Translations under genes and position numbers: made by a program | Source: Plutella xylostella | Lineage: Eukaryota > Arthropoda > Insecta > Lepidoptera > Plutellidae | Assembly (NCBI RefSeq): GCF_932276165.1 | Contig: NC_063987.1 | Span: forward strand, 372,001 to 436,000 | Reading direction: 5' to 3' | DNA length: 64,000 nt | Notes under the pieces: generated by a model | Told to the model about the DNA's origin: nothing | Seen by the model: the letters and a program-made list of their open reading frames with translations, nothing else | The model's database searches: none | In this document: piece after piece, positions 25,879 through 37,032 of the stretch | Layout: every line of letters begins with the position of its first letter | How positions within the stretch are numbered: the stretch's first letter is position 1

Positions 25879-27042
25879 TGTAATGTAGCAGCTCGGCAGG
25901 AGCTGGTCTGGATCACCGGGGAGCGACCCCTGGGCGAATCGACCTGCCTGGCCTTCCCCGAGAGTAGGGGTTGGGTGCTATATTGTAATGTGATACTTAC
26001 CCTTATGACTAACGTCCCTAGTGCTTAGGGCTGGTACCTACCTAATAACTCTCAATTAATATGTACCGGGAAGCGGTCTTAGACTAGCTCAGCTTGACGC
26101 CGGCCTCTGAAGGAGTGCCTGGTCGCCTGGGGGATCTACAATGACCGTGAAGCGGTCCTAACTACCCTGATCTTGATCCTGAGGCCCCTGGAGGGAAATA
26201 ACCTCGGTAGGTGTACGGGGTGAGAATTAATAATGCCGATTAATTAGTGTAACACAATTGAGGCGGCACTGGACCCGCTTTATTTACAATCAAGTTAACT
26301 TATATATCTAAGGTACTTACAGCTTACGTACTTAATATTAACACACTACACAAATGCACAAATACTTATCACGATTATTGATATTTATATTGGTCGGGCC
26401 CTGAAGGGGCCTACGCGGATGTTCCTATCTTAATAAGGGGAAGGATACAGGGTACAGGAGGTCGGGCGAATACCGGTGGTGCGTGTGGACTTGTTCCAGG
26501 GTTTGTGGAGTGTATTTGTGTCGACAAGAATGTGGCTGAAGGCCGGTGTGTGTTCGGTGATTGTATAGTTCGGTACTTACACAGATGCTTTAAACTAGGC
26601 AACCCAGGCATCCATGTACGTATCCGGGGGACCTCGGTCCGCTAATTAGGCAGCCCACTGTGTCGGGTCTAGTCGGGTATACGGATGCTTTAAACTAGGC
26701 ACCCCAGGCATCCATATATCCGAGAGACCTCGGTCCGTTGAGCAACCTACCTCGCGGGGAGACCGGTGTTGTGAGATTAGTGTGCGTGAATAGATTACTT
26801 GAATAGATATGGGTGCGGGGAGGGATCTCGGGAACGGAATGATCACTCGTCGGAATAGGAGGTGGCGAATGGTGCTCTAGCGGCGGTCCGGCGGCTATTT
26901 ATAGGCGGGCCGCCCCGCGCCCCTTGTATTCTCCGGAGTCGTCTGTGTGGTGCCCCGCCTCGTCTCGCACACGCCGGGCGCTCTTGTGGCTGCGGTGTGA
27001 GGGTAGGTGTGATGGACGGTTGGTTTGTAACGGCTCGTTACA
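25879..27042 (-). repeat. LTR (3' LTR in transcription sense)
   Basis: 1164 bp and apparently identical to 30220-31383, judged from matching open frames and line-by-line reading. It contains an internal imperfect duplication exactly 100 bp apart (26584-26641 and 26684-26737), each with GATGCTTTAAACTAGGCA and ending CCTCGGTCCG. A TATAAATA box lies on the minus strand at about 26896-26903. Confidence 0.93.
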
Positions 27043-28101
27043 TTCTCCCCCCTCAGCAGAAGAATTTTTACCTGGTAAAAATTCACAGGTCATGTAGATA
27101 CATACAAGGAAAAATTAAGAGAACGGTGCATGTACTGGTGCATTTGTTTACAAACGGGTTCCTACTTTATCATCTGGATTCAGGATATATTTTATTTACT
27201 TAGATATTTATATCAGGTTAATTTTACACAGTATAATATTATTAGCTTTGGTAAAAAAAAAGTTACATGGTATTGTCCATGAGCATTTCATCCCTGCTTG
27301 GTGCCGGTAAGTTCGGACGGAAACGGTATATTATATTCGGGATTCCTTTCTACATAAAAGATGTGAATATTTTGTTTTTTACAAGACATGAGCAAGGATA
27401 AAATGCATGGTTGGTTTTACTTACATTGTAGGCTATGTGTATATAACTTATTGTGTACTGATATACATTTTCCTGTTAATTACATTAGGTATACGGTTTC
27501 AGCTTTACGGTTTTAAATTGTTTACATATCAAATAAATTAAAATTTATACGGCATGTGCCCTTGCGCTGAAATTTACTCGGTCGGTTTGACACTTGACAT
27601 TGACTTGACAACTAAAATTCTAACCTGTGTACGTTCACAGAGTAACGTATTGGGCTGCGTTCAAAAATTTACAATCTTTATTCTAAGTTTTGTCTAAATT
27701 TTACTTGTGACTTGGATGGAAAAAGGTGGATGTTATAAGTTTAACATGTCTGTGTGTCTATTATTTACTTATATTATATTATACTACGGACGGACGGTGT
27801 AAAATGTGTGCATTTGCGTTTACATTTTTACCTATTTCTATATTTTCAATATAGATTGCGGTTTTTCGGTTGTATATCTATAATTAAATTACAAATTATA
27901 CATAATAAAGCTTTATGCGGTACGGTACGGAATGACTAGTTCATAAATATAAAAATGTTTAAACTTTTTATGGCTATTTGTCTTCAATCTTCATTATGTT
28001 GATGATTGAGGGTAGGTTTGGAATAATCGGTTCGTTCGGCATCGCATGAGTACCGCGGCTAGGCACATCTGGCGATGGGTGATGACGTCGTCGGTAGGTT
28101 A
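27043..28101 (-). other. Retroelement 3' non-coding interior
   Basis: About 1.06 kb between the stop codon of the 607-aa ORF and the purine tract beside the LTR. It is AT-rich with no recognisable RT, RNase H, integrase core or envelope sequence. Minus-strand frames are short. The missing pol region therefore appears replaced by, or deleted down to, non-coding DNA. Confidence 0.7.
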
Positions 28102-29925
28102 TTACTGCTTCGGTTCGGTGGAATTTGGTTGCAGCGAGTTTGATGACGATGATTTTAGTCGTTCTTTGTACTTTTTCATATGATGAAGAACATCTTTGTA
28201 CATCCCGGGCCAGTAATATGTTTCAGCAATGCTTTTTAGGATTTTTCCCGTGTTTCGGTGGCCTGTTGTTGTCGGTTCATTAAGGTGTTGCTCGATAATC
28301 GACCTTCTTTTCACTGTCGGAACGCATATTTTCCACTGCGATTGTGAATTGATCTTGACCCCGTACCTCGGATTTACAATTCGTTTATGGAGTGAGCCGT
28401 TTTTGATTGTGAATGTTGGGTCCTTTTCAGGTGATTTTTGGGTTTCGGTCATTTTCCTCTCGAACCATCCTTTTCGCTCCTGGATTGAAGCTGTGTCGGG
28501 ATATCTTGGTGGTTGTAGTTGGCTGGGTTTTTTCTTTTGCTTGCGGGATTTTGATTTTCTTGGGCCGTTTATTATATTATTGTCTGGTGGCGTTGATTCT
28601 GGTGCGGCGATTTCGGTGACTTTCGGTGTATTTTCAGTGTTGTTGTCCCAGGTTATTGTGGCTCCTGCCTTTCTTAGGAGGTCTATGCCTATGATAACTA
28701 AATTTGGCGGTGAATAAGCTGGTAGTACGAAGAGTTCGTGTGTTAATTTTCTCTGCCGTATCTCGATTTCTGGATCTATTTTGAGTTTCACGTCCATGAC
28801 TCTGCCGTCTGCGACGGTTACTCGCATCCCTGTTACTGTTTCTTTGTCGGCGTTTGTCGAGTTCTCTTCATAAATGTTTCTACTTATGTATGATCTGGTG
28901 GAGCCTGTATCAACTAACGCTCGGTATATGATTTTACCTATTTTAACGTCTTCAAAAATTCGTTGTTCTGGTCGGTTTTCTTCGGCGGTTATGTTCGTGT
29001 CCCCGAACTTGGTTTCTCTTCTGCAGCAGTTGCGCGTTAGTCTCCCGAGGACTCCGCATTGGCTACAGAACAGTACTTGCCTGCCCCGGCATTCCTTGTG
29101 TGAGTGGCCTGTTTTGCCACAGTTCCAACAGCATGTGGTCTTGTCGTATTTTTCGTGTATTTTACGAGGTTCTGGTGACGTTTCTGGATGACTTTTCGGT
29201 GTCTGGCGGTGTCGGTCTGGTCGGTGGTTCCACTGTTGAGGTGAGGATTCTTCTGTGATCTGCTCGTACTCGGCTGCCTGTCTTATTAATTCCCCGAGGC
29301 TGGTGAAGTCTTGCTTTTTGATGTAGTACTTGTAGTTCGCGTTCATGTTTTCGTAGACTCTTTCTTCTTTTTCTTGTTTGGTCATTTTTCCGTACCTTCT
29401 CATCAGGGTTTGTATGTCGGTCAGGTAGTTGACGAAAGATTCACGGTGGTGTTGTTTTCGTGCGATGATCATTTCGAGCAGGTTCTTCTCGTATCCCGCC
29501 GGGTAGAAAAAGAGTTTGAATTCTTCTAGGAAGTCCTCCCACTTTTTCCAGTTGTCTGAATTGTTTCTGTACCATAACAGCGGTTTACCTCTTAGTACTT
29601 TAGGTAGTACCTGTAGTAATCGGTCCTGCGGGACGTCACCTGACGACGTCAGTTCATCCAAACGCTCGATGAACTCGACCGGGTCGCATGCGGTGTCGAA
29701 CGATATATTCCATTCCCTCACGATGGATGACAGGTTCAGCTGGTTCGCGGTTCTGGTCTGGTCTTCGGATGTCATCTCGAAGGTCTCCTCCTCTTCTTCT
29801 CTGATGTGGTCGGACAGCTGCTTTCTCAGTTTGTCTACGGTTAAATTTACGGTCGGTAGCTTCCTCTCCCTACTTTCCCTTATTAATTCCTCTTTACTAA
29901 GGTTATAAATCCAAGAAGTTGGCAT
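28102..29925 (-). CDS. Gag-protease-integrase-finger polyprotein, 607 aa, no RT
   Basis: Intact ORF of the LTR retroelement. Residues 1-45 form a basic helical SAP-like start (LSKEELIRESRERKL). Residues 70-225 resemble a Ty3/Gypsy capsid (retrotrans-gag) region, with WYRNNSDNWKKWEDFLEEF. A zinc knuckle lies at 266-279 with C266, C269, H274 and C279. A second at 287-300 has arginine at 295 in place of histidine. A retroviral-type aspartic protease follows with DTG at 339-341 and IIGIDLL at 411-417. After a basic linker (455-470) the protein passes straight to an integrase N-terminal-like region (545-590), with H547, H556 and YYWPGMYKDV. The expected CxxC pair is Tyr586 and Arg589. The whole RT/RNase H and integrase core are missing. 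It may form particles and depend on a relative for reverse transcription. Confidence 0.88.
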   Translation of the reverse strand: MPTSWIYNLSKEELIRESRERKLPTVNLTVDKLRKQLSDHIREEEEETFEMTSEDQTRTANQLNLSSIVREWNISFDTACDPVEFIERLDELTSSGDVPQDRLLQVLPKVLRGKPLLWYRNNSDNWKKWEDFLEEFKLFFYPAGYEKNLLEMIIARKQHHRESFVNYLTDIQTLMRRYGKMTKQEKEERVYENMNANYKYYIKKQDFTSLGELIRQAAEYEQITEESSPQQWNHRPDRHRQTPKSHPETSPEPRKIHEKYDKTTCCWNCGKTGHSHKECRGRQVLFCSQCGVLGRLTRNCCRRETKFGDTNITAEENRPEQRIFEDVKIGKIIYRALVDTGSTRSYISRNIYEENSTNADKETVTGMRVTVADGRVMDVKLKIDPEIEIRQRKLTHELFVLPAYSPPNLVIIGIDLLRKAGATITWDNNTENTPKVTEIAAPESTPPDNNIINGPRKSKSRKQKKKPSQLQPPRYPDTASIQERKGWFERKMTETQKSPEKDPTFTIKNGSLHKRIVNPRYGVKINSQSQWKICVPTVKRRSIIEQHLNEPTTTGHRNTGKILKSIAETYYWPGMYKDVLHHMKKYKERLKSSSSNSLQPNSTEPKQ

Positions 29926-30199
29926 TTGATGCTGTATATTTACCTACTATAAAACGGGGCCAGTTTGCAATCGGTTACTACAACTTAAATAAAAATGACC
30001 AACAAAATTTTATTTGCTCTTTACTTTTGAATTGTAATTTTTGTGAAACGGGGTCGGTCGGTCGGTTGTCGGTCTATTTTTAGAATGATTACGGGTAGAT
30101 ATTTAAGTTGAACGGTTAGTCAGTCGGTTGGTTATTTCTAGTGAATTACGTGTTATTACGGGGGGCTAAATAGTATTAGATATTAATGAGAATGTGTGG

Positions 30200-30217
30200 A
30201 TTTTTCGTTGGGCGCCA
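30200..30217 (-). other. Primer-binding site, lysine-tRNA type
   Basis: Read on the minus strand the site starts TGGCGCCCAACG two bases after the 5' LTR. TGGCGCC is the complement of the 3' end of lysine tRNAs used as primers by several retroelements. The first dozen bases fit; beyond that the match is weak. Confidence 0.6.
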
Positions 30218-30219
30218 AA

Positions 30220-31383
30220 TGTAATGTAGCAGCTCGGCAGGAGCTGGTCTGGATCACCGGGGAGCGACCCCTGGGCGAATCGACCTGCCTGGCCTTCCCC
30301 GAGAGTAGGGGTTGGGTGCTATATTGTAATGTGATACTTACCCTTATGACTAACGTCCCTAGTGCTTAGGGCTGGTACCTACCTAATAACTCTCAATTAA
30401 TATGTACCGGGAAGCGGTCTTAGACTAGCTCAGCTTGACGCCGGCCTCTGAAGGAGTGCCTGGTCGCCTGGGGGATCTACAATGACCGTGAAGCGGTCCT
30501 AACTACCCTGATCTTGATCCTGAGGCCCCTGGAGGGAAATAACCTCGGTAGGTGTACGGGGTGAGAATTAATAATGCCGATTAATTAGTGTAACACAATT
30601 GAGGCGGCACTGGACCCGCTTTATTTACAATCAAGTTAACTTATATATCTAAGGTACTTACAGCTTACGTACTTAATATTAACACACTACACAAATGCAC
30701 AAATACTTATCACGATTATTGATATTTATATTGGTCGGGCCCTGAAGGGGCCTACGCGGATGTTCCTATCTTAATAAGGGGAAGGATACAGGGTACAGGA
30801 GGTCGGGCGAATACCGGTGGTGCGTGTGGACTTGTTCCAGGGTTTGTGGAGTGTATTTGTGTCGACAAGAATGTGGCTGAAGGCCGGTGTGTGTTCGGTG
30901 ATTGTATAGTTCGGTACTTACACAGATGCTTTAAACTAGGCAACCCAGGCATCCATGTACGTATCCGGGGGACCTCGGTCCGCTAATTAGGCAGCCCACT
31001 GTGTCGGGTCTAGTCGGGTATACGGATGCTTTAAACTAGGCACCCCAGGCATCCATATATCCGAGAGACCTCGGTCCGTTGAGCAACCTACCTCGCGGGG
31101 AGACCGGTGTTGTGAGATTAGTGTGCGTGAATAGATTACTTGAATAGATATGGGTGCGGGGAGGGATCTCGGGAACGGAATGATCACTCGTCGGAATAGG
31201 AGGTGGCGAATGGTGCTCTAGCGGCGGTCCGGCGGCTATTTATAGGCGGGCCGCCCCGCGCCCCTTGTATTCTCCGGAGTCGTCTGTGTGGTGCCCCGCC
31301 TCGTCTCGCACACGCCGGGCGCTCTTGTGGCTGCGGTGTGAGGGTAGGTGTGATGGACGGTTGGTTTGTAACGGCTCGTTACA
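30220..31383 (-). repeat. LTR (5' LTR in transcription sense)
   Basis: Partner of 25879-27042. Its minus-strand TATAAATA box (31237-31244) and GC-rich flanks would start the element's transcript towards lower coordinates. The primer-binding site lies directly beyond its end. Confidence 0.93.
31237..31244 (-). promoter_or_regulatory. TATA box of the LTR promoter
   Basis: TATAAATA read on the minus strand, embedded in a GC-rich stretch within the 5' LTR, upstream of the 607-codon ORF. This is the only clear core-promoter motif of the retroelement. Confidence 0.55.
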
Positions 31384-31387
31384 GAGT

Positions 31388-31953
31388 CATAATTCATGCT
31401 GTACCATCGTGATGGGAGGAAAAGAGTATACCGACAACCAGGAGAACATTTTTCACAAGTATGTTTTGAAGAAAAAGTGGCACACGTCGGAGGCAGTTTT
31501 CGCGTGCGGGCGGGTAACTCTGCAGAGGGTCGAACAGCGTTAGTTCCGATCGAGAACGGGAACCTAAATACTGTGAGAAACATCAATGAGGTCCTCAATG
31601 AACATGCTGGTCCGTTTTTGGCCAATATGGGCGAGAATGCAATGTTCATGCACGATAATACACGGGCGCACACTGCTCAAGTTGTAAATGAGTATCATCA
31701 TGACGTAGGAATCCACAAAATGGAGTGGCCTGCAAGGAGCCCCGGTTTAAATCTCATTGAGCTTGCTTGGGACGAGCTCGACAGAACTGTGAGAGACCGA
31801 GTTCCACCTCCAATTACACTTCGTGGCTTGAAAGACGCGCTCATCAAAGAATGGGAGAACATTCCTCAGCATATGCTGAGGAATCTGGTATTCAGCATGC
31901 CCAATCGCGTAGAAGCTGTATTGAGAGCACGTGGAGGAAACACCAAGTACTGA
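31388..31953 (+). pseudogene. Tc1 transposase, C-terminal catalytic part
   Basis: Continues the transposase after the retroelement. It opens with an in-frame TAA at 31390-31392, then an open stretch from 31396. FMHDNTRAHTA holds the second catalytic aspartate, and SPGLNLIELAWDE holds the glutamate 34 residues further, giving the DD34E spacing of Tc1. The family's usual SPDLNPIE is altered to SPGLNLIE, and the segment normally reading VMVWGG is changed to FRVRAG. The protein ends at the TGA at 31951-31953, about 250 bp before the right terminal repeat. Confidence 0.88.
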
Positions 31954-32205
31954 GTTATCAAAATACCACGTTTACACCTAATAAACGCATAATTAGAGAT
32001 TTTGTTTTATTTGTCAAATGCCCCATTTTTGAGAAACATTGAATTTAAATTTTTATTACAATATTTAAGTTAATACATGGGAATATTCTGATGCGCAATT
32101 AAATATTCTTCAATATTGCAGAAGGCGTCATTAAGCTAGCATTTTCCGTTTAGGAGTAATTTGATGTTATATATCAGTGGAACTATTTCATTGCCCGGCA
32201 GTGTA

Positions 32206-34359
32206 TATCGGTGTGTGGTCAAAACAAACAATGATAATGATTTGATGATAGTTAATATGAGATTTTACTACGGCATATTGTGTAGGCAGACAATATGCAT
32301 TATAAACTAATCAAGCATTAGCTTTCGCCTGACGTTTAAGATTACATTCGTGAAATGCATTCTAGTTAATATCAACCTATTAATTCGCAGAACAATGAGC
32401 CGTTCTATTAATCATTATTATCTACCAATCTACATTGTCGCTAGTCCGGGGAGACTAGAGGCTCTGTGTGGGTGAATGTATGTGTGTATGTGTATGTGTG
32501 TATGTGTGTGTGGCTAAGTGATGTGGGAATTGTGTAGAGTAGAGTCTCATTAGCGGTCAGCAATAATTTGAGAGTTGGCCGAGCTTGATTGTTGCTCATT
32601 AACTATCTAAACCAGTGAAAGGGAACTAGCGAGACAACTCACCGGAAATAACTCCGAATTGATAATATAACTTCACAGTGATATGTGCGAAAATAGATTA
32701 CAACTTGCGCAAAAAGTAATAAAACTCAGCGATGAAAGCTGATCACACGTTTGCGGCACATATTGCTTCCGTCAAACACTTCTATTATAACATCTCAAGC
32801 GTTAATAAAACGGAAATCGATTGGCTTCCATTTGCGATAACTCGGCAACAGGATCCGCAAATAGGCGACTGGCGGAGGGCGCGGCGGCGGCGGCGGCGGC
32901 GAGTCGAGGCGACACGCGGAGTCGCGGCAATCAAACGGTCCCTTTAATGCACTGCACAGATACTTCCAGATAGCCACTGTTTTTAATACTTTAATAAATA
33001 CGTACAATTAGTCAATTATCTAAATATAAGTGGGTTATCGGATATCGGTTTCGGATCCCGTATGATTTGTATTTTAGTTAGCAAATCGAAATAGCTATAG
33101 GTGAGGTCTTTAGTACAGACTTACCCATTTTGAGAAGTAGGCCGCGTTTTGCCATGTTTTCATTTGCCAAAATAATAACTAGAACTAACAAACTTTGAAT
33201 TAGTAGATAGGTGAGGTCATAGAAAATAAACACCATAATAATGAACCACCTAACTTAATTGAAATGCTAAGCGGTGACTTTCCCTTAAATGCAATTTCAA
33301 ACAAACGGAGTGTTCAGTTATTATTGCAACTCATACCTCCGCAGCTAAAGCGACAACTTTGATCTTTCCACTTTCTTCAATTCCAATTCTAGCACTAACG
33401 ACTTAAAGTTCACTCTCAAATGCCAACGCACCATAGGCTGGTTTATGTCAGAGCGATTTTAGAATAGGAAATGTTAAGTCAATTTGCACTCAACATTATT
33501 ATGCTATAAGGTGTAATTTGCTGTACAAAGTATGCGCCGGTCGTTAGCGAGTGTTCCTGACAGGAGGTATAATTGGTCCGGAATGGGTCTCACGAGCCGA
33601 CTCGATGCATTTATGTTACCTTTATATTGAGACTGATTGAACTGTATTAAACTGTTTAAAGTCAGTGATGATTACTTTGTAAATGAAATTAATATAAGTA
33701 AGTAGGTACTTAAATAGTTTTTTTTTCTTAAATGTAATTAAGTATAAGTTGTCATCTATAATTTTCATTGGATTACTCCTTTTATTATGCTTGTATTACC
33801 TACTAGAATTAACTTCTTATTACCAAACTTTTGTGGTCTAGCTTTAGTGTTTGTCTCCGATACGCTAAGAAGAAGTAGTGGTAATACCTAAATATTTGCG
33901 TTTGAAATCTTCTAATAAATAGGAAAATTATTTGATGAACAGTAGGAATGTCCGCCCCCCGACACTACTCCGTTATTAGAAAGATAAAGCCGAAGTTAGT
34001 TTCTAATTTGAAGACCCTTTTGTCACTCCCTTTATAATCGCACTTCAAACGTAGCCAGCATTTCCTGTTTGATCATGATCATTCAAATGTGTGATCTGAT
34101 CGTAAGTATAAATATAAAGTAAGTATAATATGTATATGTATACTCGTATTTTGAATTTAATTTAGTAAATTGTAGAAACTCTTGTGCAAAACGTAACAAA
34201 CATTATTATAAATATTCTATTTTTTCAATAGTTTTCACACAGTTAGTTTATCTTATTTTATTAGTAGCAGGCACAAATCCGTGCTAAGCTAGGTCCTTTT
34301 TGACGCTCTGGACAGTAACACCATAACACTATTTACTATTAATTTTGTTTATTTTTATG
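32206..34359. other. Unique non-coding DNA with simple repeats
   Basis: AT-rich, no gene supported. It includes a TATG/TG microsatellite at about 32475-32515 and a GGC/CGG run at about 32878-32900. A frame across the CGG run (32732-32947) lacks any recognisable domain. Confidence 0.5.
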
Positions 34360-34372
34360 TTGGTATTTGTGT

Positions 34373-34629
34373 GACGACCGAATGGCGTAGTGGTTAGTGA
34401 CCATGACTACTGAGCCGAAAGTCCCGGGTTCGATTCCCGGCTGGGGCAGATATTTGTTTAAACACAGATATTTGTTCCCGGGTCTTGGATGTGCCCGTAA
34501 AATGGCAATAGGCTCGCCCCCTATTACATTGGGACTAACATAACACTCTGGCGAAAAGTGGGTGCAGCAATGCACCTCTGCCTACCCCGCAAGGGAGTAC
34601 ATTAGTACAAGGCGTGAGTGTGTTTTTTT
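34373..34629 (+). mobile_element. tRNA-derived SINE, 257 bp, with perfect target duplication
   Basis: The head carries RNA polymerase III boxes: an A box (TGGCGTAGTGG) and a B box (GGTTCGATTCC). A non-tRNA body and a T-rich end follow. The 13-bp sequence TTGGTATTTGTGT precedes the element at 34360-34372 and follows it at 34630-34642, showing a complete target-primed insertion. The acceptor stem of a functional tRNA cannot be folded, so it is not a tRNA gene. Confidence 0.88.
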
Positions 34630-34642
34630 TTGGTATTTGTGT

Positions 34643-36511
34643 TATCTTTGAGTTAGATTACTTACTTGATGAGGATTAATTTGTGTTTGTATGTGGCTGT
34701 CACTGAGTCAATTATATGCTTTCTTTCTTTCTTTTTTTTTCTAAAAGCATAACATAATTATGGTGCCTATTAGCCATAGCTATATCAAAATATCCTTATA
34801 AAAATTAAAACTGTCTTATTTATGCATCATACTTTTCTTTTATCTAAATAAATTCAAACGGACATTGTTTTCACCATAAATAACTCGCACCATGAATGCA
34901 TCGAGTGTAGGTCAATACAATGGAATCTGTCTGATTTCTATGCGCTGCGACTGCCATGATCAGTCAGCAATGATCCCCTGGGACTGGGAGAGCGAGCAAA
35001 TCGCTCAAATCACTCATTAGCGACCCTCGAGTGGAGGTGATCTGCCATCCCTGTCTCTCTTCACCTCAGTGTAGCAGAGTGAGCGAGACCGTGATAGATT
35101 TAAATTAATTGACTCTCGACCGCTTTGTGAACGACGATGATAGATTGTTACAGATGTTTGCTTCCATTTATTGATTGAAGTTTATTTTAGGCCAAATTGT
35201 GAAATTGCTCTGTTGTGGCGAGTAATACCGTAGTAATTACTGTTTAACGAACGTTGTTTCGTACTTACATTAAACAACATTAAAATATCCTAACTGTTTC
35301 AAAGTAACTTTAAGTGCCCACTTAAATTGATTTGAGTCGGACAATGCCATCAAACCCCAGTGACAGTCAGCACTTATTGTCAAATCAAACGACGCAAGCA
35401 CAAAGGCCATCAACTGGGTCCACAGTGTAATTTGTCGGTTATTAACTGTTGGGGCTCGAGCCTGCTCTAGAGACTTTATTGAATTCCAAATTCAACTTCG
35501 AGCAAAGCACCCACCTTCCGCTCATATTATACGACCCAGAATAAATAGAACTGTCGTGATTTCCGCGAAGCTTTTAACTAAACGAGTGAAGCAGGCTGTG
35601 AGGGCTCAGGCTGGGCTGGTCGCGGCCTAAGCTCTGGCCGTAAACAATCACGTCTCAAAGCTGACAGTTTTATTGGAGACACTTTATAACATCGCTCGCT
35701 GCTTATTAAAGGACCAATTTAACCCATTATAAGTGTTCATAAAAGCGTACATCATCCTGTTTTGTTCCCCTCCCTGTCTGACACATGTCGATGTGTATTG
35801 GTATCTCGCTCACGGTGAATGCGCTGAATATGGTTTACGAGATTGTAAAGTGAAGGGGAGAATATTTGAGAAATTGATAGGGATTGAGTTGCGCCGAGTC
35901 AGCAATCGATAATTGCTCCTTCAGATTACTGTTTCCCCTCTATATTCGGTTTCTTTTTCCCGGTAATAAGGGATCAAGTTAAATACCCCTACTCCCTAAC
36001 TCCCTACCTGGGAGTTTGATGATTTGGAACTCTGTGTCATTATGTATAACACGTAGGTATCTGTGTAAGAGATGTGTGTTTTGTCTCTCTAATCTCCATT
36101 GGTAATATTTATATAAATAGTAGTTTTATATGTGAGTATGTTTTTACTGCTATAAAATAAAATTCAGCATGCATATACCTAATCTCTTATCATTTATCCC
36201 ACGGAATTCTGACAATTATCAATTTTTGACATGTCAGAGATCACAAACCTTTTTTGGCTGGGTACTTTTTTCAATACGAGTCTGAACATCAGTTGTATCC
36301 GGACAATTTTCTATATTATATTTTTAATATTTAGAATGAGGGTCTTTACGTTAGGCGCCAAAGAACCACGAGGACGCTTCTTTCTGGGAGAGAGAAAGTC
36401 TGACTCTTGTGTTCTGTCAGATGGGGCTGCTTCCGGGGAAGGGCCAGGTTGTGGCTCCATAAAGTTTATAAAAATCAACAAACGATCGCAACGCGAAAGG
36501 TCAACAATAAG
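34643..36511. other. Unique non-coding DNA
   Basis: No gene or repeat family recognised. Contains moderately GC-rich patches near 34960-35100 and 35590-35640. Confidence 0.5.
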
Positions 36512-36724
36512 AAACAGGCCAAGTGCCAGTTGGACTCGCTTACTGAGGGTTCCGTATAAGTCTACTTACCTGAGATATTTTTCCTTTTAATTTCATCATT
36601 ATGTACATCTATACGGAATATTACCTTGATATCTTTAACCGTTTCTGAGAAAAAGAGTGGTGACAGACAGACGGACAACATTAAGGGTTCCTTTTCTCCT
36701 TTTGAGGTACGGAACCCTAAAAAA
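36512..36724 (-). repeat. Internally deleted copy of the AGGGTTCCGTA lepidopteran repeat
   Basis: Minus-strand relative of 54770-55366. It begins (in its own sense) with AGGGTTCCGTACCTCAAAAG, has a GTCTGTCTGTCACC-like tract, and ends with GGCACTTGGCCTGTTTC. It is only about 213 bp because the middle is missing. Confidence 0.7.
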
Positions 36725-37032
36725 GAATTGTTACAATCGGACAAACATACATACCAACAAACATATAAACATACATTTACATTAAAAAAAAAACATATTT
36801 GTTTATTAGGCTTAATATGTATATTGTCATATGTGAATATGGTGCCGTTCCAATAATCTTACATACCTACATACCGAACATATTATTATGTACTTACCGA
36901 ATTGAGAATCTTTTATTTGAAATCGATTAAAAAGGTTTGTTATCCCTGAATTTAGTAGCAAGTGATGCCATGCTAAAGAATAAAATAATGTAATTAAAAT
37001 TAATTCGATACAATGGTCGTGACTCGATATTT
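36725..37032. other. Short non-coding spacer
   Basis: AT-rich, nothing recognised. Confidence 0.4.

Larger units (their letters stand above)
25879..31383 (-). mobile_element. Non-autonomous Ty3/Gypsy-like LTR retroelement lacking RT
   Basis: Two 1164-bp LTRs, starting TGTAATG and ending GTTACA in plus sense, bound a 3177-bp interior. GAGT is duplicated at 25875-25878 and 31384-31387. Transcription sense is minus. A primer-binding site starting TGGCGCCCAACG lies at 30200-30217, and a purine tract (GAGGGGGGAGAA) abuts the other LTR at 27043-27056. The interior has one intact 607-codon ORF with Gag, protease and an integrase-finger remnant, but no reverse transcriptase, RNase H or integrase core. 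LTR length, a lysine-type primer site and the 4-bp target duplication recall the Osvaldo lineage; that placement is tentative. Confidence 0.9.
25102..32203 (+). mobile_element. Tc1-like DNA transposon, inactive, split by an LTR retroelement
   Basis: The 27-bp terminal inverted repeats begin CACTGCCGGGCAATGAAATA and are flanked by TA at 25100-25101 and 32204-32205. After subtracting the 5509-bp retroelement with its target duplication, the transposon is about 1593 bp, a normal Tc1 length. It encodes a transposase in two pieces (25425-25878 and 31388-31953) with stop codons, so it has been inactive for some time. The retroelement went into the first catalytic region of the transposase. Confidence 0.92.

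Noticed and set aside
26862..27203. 113-codon frame at the LTR edge
   Set aside because: It lies mainly in the GC-rich LTR, against the transcription sense, and is not preserved past the LTR end in the other copy.
28229..29908. Plus-strand frames opposite the retroelement Gag-protease
   Set aside because: The minus strand carries clear zinc-knuckle and protease motifs; the plus-strand frames do not.
34373..34450. tRNA gene suggested by A and B boxes
   Set aside because: No acceptor stem can be paired, a long non-tRNA body follows, and a 13-bp target duplication brackets the whole unit, so it is a SINE.
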